A stretch of 64,000 nt of DNA, from positions 1 through 64,000 of the forward strand of contig JANMYM010000082.1 in NCBI GenBank assembly GCA_031382085.1, given 5' to 3'. Every line of letters starts with the position of its first letter. The stretch's first letter is position 1. The stretch is from UBA964 sp031382085 (GTDB taxonomy: Bacteria; Pseudomonadota; Gammaproteobacteria; Steroidobacterales; Steroidobacteraceae). Positions 55,603 through 62,530 of the stretch are shown here, in pieces. A program made the position numbers and the translations under genes. The notes under the pieces are model-generated. The model worked only from the letters and a program-made list of their open reading frames with translations. It searched no databases and was not told the DNA's origin.

Positions 55603-56373
55603 TCAACCGAACCTGGGTTCGCGTTTCTGCAGAAACGCGCTGACGCCTTCTTTGTGATCGGGCGTTGAGAAAAGCAGCGCGGTCGGTTCCAAGGTCTCAC
55701 GTAGTCCGTTGGCGCCCTGGTGCCGGTTGACGAATCGCTTGCCAACCCGGACGGCGATGGCTGGATTGGCCGCGATGCGCTGCGCGATCTCAAGCGCTTT
55801 CGGCAACAGGTCCGCGTGCGGCGTGACCTCCTGCACCAGACCAATTACCAGCGCCCGCTGCGCATCGATGACATTGCCAGTCAGCGCCAGATACTTGGTC
55901 CATTGAGCGCCGATTACCGCCGGCGCGCGTGCAAGTCCGTAGCCGGGTTGCAGGCCGACGCGAATTTCCCTGAATGCAAAGCGCGCCTGGTCCGACGCGA
56001 GTACAAAATCGCAGAACAGGATGATCTCCGTGCCGCCACCATAGGCAATGCCATTGACCGCGGCGATCATCGGCAGTTCGGCTCGCTCGATGGAGTGAAA
56101 GGCATTTTCTACCAACTGCAGCTGCGCCCGGTAGTCCGCCAGATCGTTGAGCCGGTTAAAGGATTCGATATCGCCACCGGCCGAGAACGCGTCGCCTGCG
56201 CCTGTTAGCACGATGGCGCGTACGTCGGCAGACCGGTCAAGTTCTTCCAGCACCCTGGGGAACTCGCGAAAGAAAGTCGGCGACATCGCATTCTTTTTAT
56301 CGGGCCGATTCATGCGCAGGATCGCTACGCGTCCCTGCCGCTCGATGGCCAGTGTTTCGAATTTCGCGTTCAC
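55603..56373 (-). CDS. Enoyl-CoA hydratase/isomerase
   Basis: A 256-residue crotonase. GDAFSAGGDIESF and AYGGGTEIILFCDFVLAS form the oxyanion and CoA sites; the usual catalytic Glu pair is not obvious (GLQPGYGLARAP), so it may be an isomerase-type member. The GTG at 56373 is used because the longer frame is compositionally antisense-like. Just upstream two tiny overlapping frames (16 and 4 codons, 56,385-56,446) have a strong AGGAAGGAA; they might be leader peptides. Confidence 0.85.
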   Translation of the reverse strand: MNAKFETLAIERQGRVAILRMNRPDKKNAMSPTFFREFPRVLEELDRSADVRAIVLTGAGDAFSAGGDIESFNRLNDLADYRAQLQLVENAFHSIERAELPMIAAVNGIAYGGGTEIILFCDFVLASDQARFAFREIRVGLQPGYGLARAPAVIGAQWTKYLALTGNVIDAQRALVIGLVQEVTPHADLLPKALEIAQRIAANPAIAVRVGKRFVNRHQGANGLRETLEPTALLFSTPDHKEGVSAFLQKREPRFG

Positions 56374-56512
56374 GAGCGAGCCCTCTACTGCGCGGTCATG
56401 CCGGCGGTGCCGGGACGATGATGAACTTGGCCGCGACCACTGGCATCCGGGTTCCTTCCTGCAATAGTGTCCGCTGCGGCGTTGATCTTGTCGATATGCC
56501 CGCGTATCGTTG

Positions 56513-56992
56513 GTGACGTGTTTGAATGGTTCGTCGGAACAGCTGACTCTGCCCATACCTGACATCGAATCGCTGGCTGCGAGCCTGCGCGGCCGGCAAC
56601 TGCCGGGCGGCAAATATCGCATTGCACCGGACCAGTGCCGCGCCGTCGACGCCATGTGCGCCGGAACCGGCTCGGTCACGCATCCGGTTTTCGCCTGCGT
56701 GGCCGCGCTGCGTGGACTCGGCATTTCAATCGATGAACTGTGCCGTCTGTGCGATTACGAACTGGCGCGCGCACCGATGTTAGGCGAGTGCCAGCTGGAG
56801 TTGCGGCGGCCATTGCAGGCGGAAATTGATTACACAACGAGCGTTGTCATTGAGGATCTGGTACGCAGCACCAGCCGCGCAGTGGGTATGCTGGATCGAC
56901 TGCGATTCACGGTCGCACTGCGGGACTCCGAACCTGGGGATGCTGCGCTCGTCAAACTGACCTGGTTGTTTCCGCGGGGAAACGAAGCGTGA
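56513..56992 (+). CDS. MaoC/FAS1-like hotdog protein, non-catalytic half
   Basis: A 159-residue hotdog protein. GTGSVTHPVFACVAALRGLG and ELRRPLQAEIDYTTS align with the N-terminal FAS1-type dehydratase half; no Asp/His hydratase motif is visible. Its stop overlaps the GTG of the next hotdog protein. Pairs of this kind form heterodimeric enoyl-CoA hydratases such as ChsH1/ChsH2 in steroid side-chain breakdown, one half being catalytic. Start GTG 56513 chosen; TTG at 56510 possible. Confidence 0.68.
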   Translation: MTCLNGSSEQLTLPIPDIESLAASLRGRQLPGGKYRIAPDQCRAVDAMCAGTGSVTHPVFACVAALRGLGISIDELCRLCDYELARAPMLGECQLELRRPLQAEIDYTTSVVIEDLVRSTSRAVGMLDRLRFTVALRDSEPGDAALVKLTWLFPRGNEA

Positions 56993-57384
56993 GTGCCGGG
57001 GCTGATCCGCTCGCGCAGCCGCTCGACTTTGCAGTGTCGATAGCCGATGTGCGGCGCTGGTCGGAACTGCTGGACGATGACAATCCGCTGCACCAGGGCG
57101 AAGGGCAGGTCGTGAATCCCGGACCCGCAAGCCTTGCATACCTGATCAGCTTTTTGCAGCGGCGCCTGCCGGCAGCGCGCCTGGCCAGTTTCAAATGCCG
57201 ATTCTTGTCCGTGGTGCACGCACCGGGTGTTGCGCAGGCGCATGGCCGGATCATCCGCACAGAAACGATTGAGGGCGGCAACCGCATTTACTGTGAACTT
57301 GAGTTGCTGGCCGGCGCTGCGACGGCGGTCGCGGCCGAGGCGGTGCTCGAGACGCCCTGCGAGGACAGTGCTGCTTCTGCCTAA
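56989..57384 (+). CDS. MaoC-like hydratase, catalytic half of a pair
   Basis: A 131-residue hotdog domain. The hydratase motif is SELLDDDNPLHQGE (Asp then His), and NPGPASLAYLISF the hydrophobic helix. The GTG overlaps the previous stop in GTGA, so the two half-proteins are made together. It would hydrate an enoyl-CoA produced by the acyl-CoA dehydrogenases. Convergent with the NTF2-fold gene at 57.4 kb. Confidence 0.78.
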   Translation: MSAGADPLAQPLDFAVSIADVRRWSELLDDDNPLHQGEGQVVNPGPASLAYLISFLQRRLPAARLASFKCRFLSVVHAPGVAQAHGRIIRTETIEGGNRIYCELELLAGAATAVAAEAVLETPCEDSAASA

Positions 57385-57402
57385 CGCCTATGAGCGCGCA
57401 AG

Positions 57403-57948
57403 TCAGCTGCGCTGGTACCTCTGCCAGGATTCCAGTGCCTCCGGCCAGTCCGCCGGCCGTTGATCACCATAGGCGCGCTGCCGCAGCGTACTTTTCATGG
57501 TTTCGACGTATTGCGCCACGGGCGTGTAATAGAGAAATGCGAGAATCCGCTCGGCGACGCGCCACTGGCCCGATTCATGGCGGTAACGATCCTGGTAGCG
57601 GATCGCAGCTAACATGGTCTCGCTGTTGCGGACGACTTCGGCATGGGCGGCGACGATGCCGGTGGCGGACAGCGCGTCCACGGCATCGAATTCCACGATG
57701 CGATCGTGCGTGAAGTGAAATGTCGGCCCCAGGGCCGCGAAGCGGCCGCAATACATATCGATGATGGTGGCCCGGCCCTGGGAGTTCATGACCCCGTCCA
57801 GCGACCGAACCGTCGCATCCGGCGTAAAGCAGTCGGCGAGCGTATCGACGTCGCGATTGTCGACCGCGAACCCGTAACGCGCGATCAGCTGGTCGATCGC
57901 CACGCGGCTTTCGAGTTGCCACAGCCGCTGGTCTGGTCCTTGCGTCAT
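57403..57948 (-). CDS. NTF2-fold (SnoaL-4-like) protein
   Basis: A 181-residue NTF2-fold protein: AIDQLIARYGFAVDNRDVD, CFTPDATVRSLDG, and the late strand GQWRVAERILAFLYY. It is more distant from the other five such proteins in the window but has the same fold layout. GGGAGA precedes the ATG. It is 26 bp from the divergent MaoC gene, so the two share a promoter region. Function unknown. Confidence 0.8.
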   Translation of the reverse strand: MTQGPDQRLWQLESRVAIDQLIARYGFAVDNRDVDTLADCFTPDATVRSLDGVMNSQGRATIIDMYCGRFAALGPTFHFTHDRIVEFDAVDALSATGIVAAHAEVVRNSETMLAAIRYQDRYRHESGQWRVAERILAFLYYTPVAQYVETMKSTLRQRAYGDQRPADWPEALESWQRYQRS

Positions 57949-57974
57949 GATGGAAGTCTCCCTACAGTGATCGG

Positions 57975-58421
57975 GTGTCGAAACGTTATTACGAAGATCT
58001 GTTGTTAGCTGAGCAGCGCGTGTCAGAGCCGAGGGTGGTCGATCGCGACGACATGCTGGAATTCGCCCGGCGCTACGATCCCCAGTATTTCCATGCCGAC
58101 ACCGAGGCTGCGCGCCAATCGATCTTCGGCGACGTCGTCGCCTCCGGTATCTATACCGCTGCGCTCTGGCGCCGGCTCGATCATGAAATCTGTGGCGACA
58201 TCGCGTGGACTTGCGGCATCGCCTGGAAGGAAACGCGCTGGCCTGTTGCCTTGCGGTCCGGCGATACCATTCGGGCGCGCGCGACCTGCCTCAGCAAGCG
58301 ACCCTCCGGATCCGATCCGAATCGCGGCATTGTCGAGATGCGCTATGAGCTGCTCAACCAGCGCGAGCAGACGGTTTTCGAGACCGTCAGCGTGAACCTC
58401 ATCGAAACGCGGCCGCGCTGA
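57975..58421 (+). CDS. MaoC-family hydratase
   Basis: A 148-residue hotdog enzyme. YDPQYFHADTEAARQSIFG (Asp/His motif) and DVVASGIYTAALW fit the R-hydratase/MaoC family, which adds water to enoyl-CoA. The GTG at 57975 is the only start close to the domain; no strong ribosome-binding site is visible in the 26-bp spacer. Third hotdog protein within 2 kb, separately transcribed from the pair. Confidence 0.85.
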   Translation: MSKRYYEDLLLAEQRVSEPRVVDRDDMLEFARRYDPQYFHADTEAARQSIFGDVVASGIYTAALWRRLDHEICGDIAWTCGIAWKETRWPVALRSGDTIRARATCLSKRPSGSDPNRGIVEMRYELLNQREQTVFETVSVNLIETRPR

Positions 58422-58446
58422 CACGGTCCTCCACGGCGATCAGCGG

Positions 58447-59808
58447 CTACTTTTCAAGCTTGATGTAGCGGTCGAGTTCGCGGTGAAAGTGCCGCACGCG
58501 CTGTTCCTGCTCGCTCCACAGCGGGCCCTTGAAACCCCGCGAACGAATGCCTTTCTGTTGAATCGGCAGTAGTTCGGAATCCTGGTCGAGCACATCGCCG
58601 AGGTTCGGTTTTTCCCCGACGGGGACGTGGACCACCGCCGGCCGCACCTTCCCCGAGCAGTCGGTGCCTGCCGGCAAGCCCATCCAGGCCGGCACATTCA
58701 CAGTCGGGTCGTCAATCGGCCGATACAGAACCATGGTCTCGTAGTAAAACGTTTCAGGATCGTCTGCATCCGGTATGAACCGCATGATGAAGACGCCCTC
58801 CGGGTGCATGCCCATCTGCACATTCGGAAAAAGGCCTGTAGCCCAGCTGTCTGTCAGCTGCCCATCGGTGAAGTTGTCGTAGTGCTTCAGACCCAGGCGC
58901 CGGGCTCGCGCGCGCTTGCTCAGCTGAATCGCATAGCGCACGTCGCGCGCGCTTCCCTTGAAGGTCGCAGGGTCGATGCCACCTTCCTGAAGCATGAACT
59001 GCAGGTAGGGATCGAGTGTCTCCTGGTCGCCGACACGATGCGACTTGACGCAGATCGGGACGATCATGCGGCTCGCGCCGTTAGGGTAGAGATCGTACTG
59101 TGAAAAATCCTCCATCACGGTCTGCGTCTGCGGATGCACGTGGGGAAGGTGATAGGTCTCGTAGAAGGCATCGACGCCGGTTTTCCAATTCGCTTTCCAG
59201 GCAGAACGCACGTGGTGTACGACATGCATCTTGTCGACTTCGTACATTTCTATGTAACCGGCGGGCAGGCCGAGATACTCGCGCAGCGGCGGCGCCTTGC
59301 CATCCATGTTGATGAAAACAATGCCGCCAACGGTGTCGCAACGAACCTCGCTGAGCCCGGGGCGATGCGCGATCAATTTCTTGTTGAACGTCTGTTCATC
59401 GGTGATGCGCTTGAGCTTGCCGTCGGTCCCGAACGACCAGCCGTGAAAGGTGCAGGTGAACTGCGCGACGCTACCGCGATCGTTGATGCACACTTTGTTG
59501 CCCCGGTGCGGGCACACATTGAAGAAGGCCTTGATGGCGCCGTCAGCCTGACGCACGACGATGACTTCCTCGGCGCCGATTTCAAACGTGAAGTAGTCGC
59601 CATCTTCCGGGATGTCGCTGATGACGCCTGCTAACAACCAGACCCGCGGCCAGAGCTGCTGGTTTTCGAGCGCCATGAATTCGCGCGAGTAGTAACGCGA
59701 AGGATCGGGCACATCGAGCCCGTCGTCCACCGCAGGCTGCTTCGCCTCCAGGCTGTCCTTGGGCGCACCCAGATTCATCGGCCATTCGACTTTGTAATTC
59801 ACTGCCAT
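58447..59808 (-). CDS. Rieske [2Fe-2S] aromatic/steroid oxygenase, alpha subunit
   Basis: A 453-residue Rieske oxygenase. The cluster ligands are CPHRGN and CTFHGW (residues ~95-120). The mononuclear iron site is in the second half: AFYETYHLPHVHPQ supplies two His, with an Asp or Glu further on. The ATG at 59808 has GAGGAA upstream. Beta subunit, ferredoxin and reductase genes are not next to it, so it is probably a homo-oligomer using electron carriers from elsewhere. It hydroxylates or demethylates an aromatic or alicyclic substrate. Confidence 0.93.
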   Translation of the reverse strand: MAVNYKVEWPMNLGAPKDSLEAKQPAVDDGLDVPDPSRYYSREFMALENQQLWPRVWLLAGVISDIPEDGDYFTFEIGAEEVIVVRQADGAIKAFFNVCPHRGNKVCINDRGSVAQFTCTFHGWSFGTDGKLKRITDEQTFNKKLIAHRPGLSEVRCDTVGGIVFINMDGKAPPLREYLGLPAGYIEMYEVDKMHVVHHVRSAWKANWKTGVDAFYETYHLPHVHPQTQTVMEDFSQYDLYPNGASRMIVPICVKSHRVGDQETLDPYLQFMLQEGGIDPATFKGSARDVRYAIQLSKRARARRLGLKHYDNFTDGQLTDSWATGLFPNVQMGMHPEGVFIMRFIPDADDPETFYYETMVLYRPIDDPTVNVPAWMGLPAGTDCSGKVRPAVVHVPVGEKPNLGDVLDQDSELLPIQQKGIRSRGFKGPLWSEQEQRVRHFHRELDRYIKLEK

Positions 59809-59825
59809 TTGAGTTCCTCGGGTAT

Positions 59826-60398
59826 TCAGGCCGCAGTCGCGGTCGCGGCAAACGGGCAATAGGGTTCCTTGTCGACGACGCCCAGCACAAATGAAAGCTT
59901 GGCCATGCCAGAGATGATGGCCATCGCGGTCCCCAGCTCCAGAATGTCGCCTTCTGAGAAATGCGCGCGCAATTGGGCGAACAACTGCGGCGTCATGTCA
60001 CCGTTCATGTTCGTGAGCGCCACCTGATCGGCATAGTGGATCACAGCCTGTTCGGCCGGCGCAAAGGCATCGACTTGATCGTTGGCCAGCGCCTCAACCT
60101 GTTTCTGGGTGAAACCAGCCGACAGCGCCCCCGGGACGTTCTGCTTGTTACACGTCTGGCAACCGTGCTTGAGCGAGAGTCGCAGGCGGGCCAGTTGTTT
60201 GAAACGGTGGTCGACCTTGCCGCCAAAAAATATGGGTATGTAGAACTGGTTCATTACGAAATTCAGCAGATCGGGGCGCTGCGCGAAGGCTTCGACAAAC
60301 GTCGCATCGCCGGTCAGCCCTTTAAGCGCGTCCCAGGCGGGCTGCCATTCGGACGCCATGGCGTCGCGGGGTGTGCATGTCAACAAGGTACTTGGCAT
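59826..60398 (-). CDS. Carboxymuconolactone decarboxylase/AhpD-like protein
   Basis: A 190-residue all-helical AhpD-fold protein. LKHGCQTCNKQNV contains a CxxC and a His-linked region common to AhpD/peroxidase-related members; no decarboxylase-specific residues are clear. It may reduce peroxides or bind a ring-cleavage intermediate. A GGAG precedes the ATG at 60398 (M14 is an alternative). It starts 9 bp downstream of the SDR stop, and its own stop lies 17 bp before the Rieske gene, all on the minus strand. Confidence 0.82.
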   Translation of the reverse strand: MPSTLLTCTPRDAMASEWQPAWDALKGLTGDATFVEAFAQRPDLLNFVMNQFYIPIFFGGKVDHRFKQLARLRLSLKHGCQTCNKQNVPGALSAGFTQKQVEALANDQVDAFAPAEQAVIHYADQVALTNMNGDMTPQLFAQLRAHFSEGDILELGTAMAIISGMAKLSFVLGVVDKEPYCPFAATATAA

Positions 60399-60407
60399 GG
60401 GAGACTC

Positions 60408-61301
60408 CTAACGGCCCGGGACCTTGAAGTAGTCGGGGATGCCGCCCGGCCAGACATCACCGATCTGATTGTTGCCGCCGTCCACTACCAGGACTTCGCC
60501 CGTGATGAATTTGGCGGTGGGGGCGGACAAATATACCATCGCCTGCGCGATATCGATCGGATCCCCGAATTCATGCATGGGATTCGCGTAGCGGAATTTG
60601 TCCGCCACGGCGTGATCATAAACATTAAGGCCTGTTGATTCGATGGAGCCAGGTGAGACGCAGTTGACACGAATGTTGAGCGGCGCCCACTCGGTCGAGA
60701 CGGACTTGGAAAGGTAGATGACGCCGGCGCGCGCCGCGCAAGTATGCGCGACCTGTGGCATGCCGCGCCAGACATTGGCGACGATGTTGACGATGTTGCC
60801 GCCAATGCCTGCGTCTCGCCAACGCCTGGCTGCCGTTTGCATCATGTACCAGGTGCCGTTGAGGTTGGTATCGATTACGGCGTGCCAACCCTTGACCGAG
60901 AAATTGATGGCGGCCTGCGGGAACTGGCCACCCGCATTGTTGACCAGAGTATTGATCCGGCCGAACCGATCCCAGGTGGCGTCGATGAGTCCGGTGACCG
61001 CGTCAGGATCGCGAATGGTCATCGAATGGCAGGCGATATCGCGGCCGGTGCGCTCGCGGATTCCGCTGACGGTTTCCTGCAGTTTCTCGATATTACGCCC
61101 GCAGATCATCACACAGGCGCCGAGGCGCGCGGCCACATAGGCCATGGCGCGCCCGAGGCCACTGCCACCGCCCGAAATCAGGAATGTCTGGCCAGCTAAC
61201 AGATTGTCGCGAAATGCGAGCGGCGTGGTTGCGAGCGCGTCGTCGGAAAAACCCCAGCGCAGGGTGCCGGGCGTCGTCACTTTGTCGGTATTTTTATCCA
61301 C
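60408..61301 (-). CDS. SDR-family oxidoreductase, dienoyl-CoA-reductase-like
   Basis: A 297-residue SDR. SGGGSGLGRA and NNAGGQFPQ are present, but the catalytic YxxxK is replaced: the helix reads HTCAARAGV, as in 2,4-dienoyl-CoA reductases, which use other residues. DGGNNQIGDVWPGG is a typical C-terminus of that branch. It likely reduces a dienoyl-CoA or related CoA thioester. Its TAG stop lies in a GTTAGG hexamer. Same strand and operon as the Rieske and thiolase genes. Confidence 0.85.
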   Translation of the reverse strand: MDKNTDKVTTPGTLRWGFSDDALATTPLAFRDNLLAGQTFLISGGGSGLGRAMAYVAARLGACVMICGRNIEKLQETVSGIRERTGRDIACHSMTIRDPDAVTGLIDATWDRFGRINTLVNNAGGQFPQAAINFSVKGWHAVIDTNLNGTWYMMQTAARRWRDAGIGGNIVNIVANVWRGMPQVAHTCAARAGVIYLSKSVSTEWAPLNIRVNCVSPGSIESTGLNVYDHAVADKFRYANPMHEFGDPIDIAQAMVYLSAPTAKFITGEVLVVDGGNNQIGDVWPGGIPDYFKVPGR

Positions 61302-61315
61302 TGCAAACAGTCTCC

Positions 61316-62518
61316 CTAAGCCTGGTGCAGTCCGAAAATCGAAATGCTGGTGATGTTTCTGTTAGGGATGCCGCCGAGGTTGTGTGCCAGCCCCATGCTG
61401 GGGCTCGGCAGCTGGCGCTTATCGGCCCGACCCAGCAATTGCAGATAGATTTCGTAGGTCATGCGCAGGCCAGACGCGCCGATCGGATGACCGAAGCACT
61501 TCAGTCCGCCGTCGATCTGGCAGGGAATTCTGCCGCTGCGGTCATAGTGGCCATCGAGTATGTCTTGCGGCGCCTTGCCACGATCGGACAGGCCCAGGTC
61601 CTCCATGATCACGAGCTCGGTGATCGAGAAGCAATCGTGCACTTCGATGAGGTCCAGCTGTTTGCGCGGATTATCGATGCCGGCTTCGCGATAGGCGCGG
61701 GCGGCGGCTAACGGCGTGGTCAACGTGCAGCTGCCGTCCCAGGAATTGTGGCCCATCTCGACGCCATTGCTGGGCGCAAGCTGCATGCCCTTGACGGTGA
61801 CCACATCGCGCTTGCCCAGGCTCCTGGCGATCTCCGGCGTGGTGACGATGGCGCAGGCGGCGCCGTCGCTGACGCCGCAGCAATCGAACACGCCTAACGG
61901 CCAGGACACCATCGGTGCATTCAGGACCTGATCGATGCTGATTCGATTGCGCAAATGCGCCTTGGGATTGAGCGCGCCGTTTTCGTGGCTCTTCCACGAG
62001 ACGTGGGCCATCGCGCGCTTCAGGTCGTCCATCTTGTAGCCGTACTTGCCCGCGTACGCGCCAGCGAGCTGCGCGAACGCCCCGGGCGCGGTGCTGCCCG
62101 GGAGATAGAGGTCTTCAAAACTGCCCTTGGTGCGCTCCGGCAGGCCACCGAAGCCCGTGTCCTTGAGTTTCTCGACGCCCATCGCGAGCGCGATATCGCA
62201 AGCGCCGGCCGCCACCGCATACACCGCGCCGCGCAGCGCCTCGGTGCCGGTGGCGCACAGGTTCTCGACGCGCGTGACCGGGATGTTAGGCAGGCGCAAC
62301 GCCATCGACAGCGGCAACGCCGATTTGCCGGTGCTCTGTTCATCGAAAAACACGCCAAGCCAGCCGGCCTCGATGCGATCGCGTTCGATGCCGGCGTCGA
62401 GCAGCGCCTCGCCGAAGGCTTCGACCATCAGGTCATCGGGACCGCAATCCCAGCGCTCGCCAAAGCGCGAGCAGCCCATGCCGACGATGGCAACTTTGTC
62501 GCGAATACCGCTAGCCAT
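61316..62518 (-). CDS. SCP2-type thiolase, partner of the HMGCS-DUF35 protein
   Basis: A 400-residue thiolase-fold protein with the nucleophile in ENLCATGTEAL, then VHDCFSITE and KCFGHPIGASG. All catalytic blocks are intact. It lies 12 nt after the HMG-CoA-synthase-like/DUF35 gene. In archaea a thiolase, an HMG-CoA synthase and a DUF35 protein form a channelling complex. The same three modules occur here as two adjacent genes. Its cargo may be a ketoacyl- or hydroxy-methylglutaryl-like CoA. Confidence 0.9.
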   Translation of the reverse strand: MASGIRDKVAIVGMGCSRFGERWDCGPDDLMVEAFGEALLDAGIERDRIEAGWLGVFFDEQSTGKSALPLSMALRLPNIPVTRVENLCATGTEALRGAVYAVAAGACDIALAMGVEKLKDTGFGGLPERTKGSFEDLYLPGSTAPGAFAQLAGAYAGKYGYKMDDLKRAMAHVSWKSHENGALNPKAHLRNRISIDQVLNAPMVSWPLGVFDCCGVSDGAACAIVTTPEIARSLGKRDVVTVKGMQLAPSNGVEMGHNSWDGSCTLTTPLAAARAYREAGIDNPRKQLDLIEVHDCFSITELVIMEDLGLSDRGKAPQDILDGHYDRSGRIPCQIDGGLKCFGHPIGASGLRMTYEIYLQLLGRADKRQLPSPSMGLAHNLGGIPNRNITSISIFGLHQA

Positions 62519-62530
62519 GATGTCGGGTGC

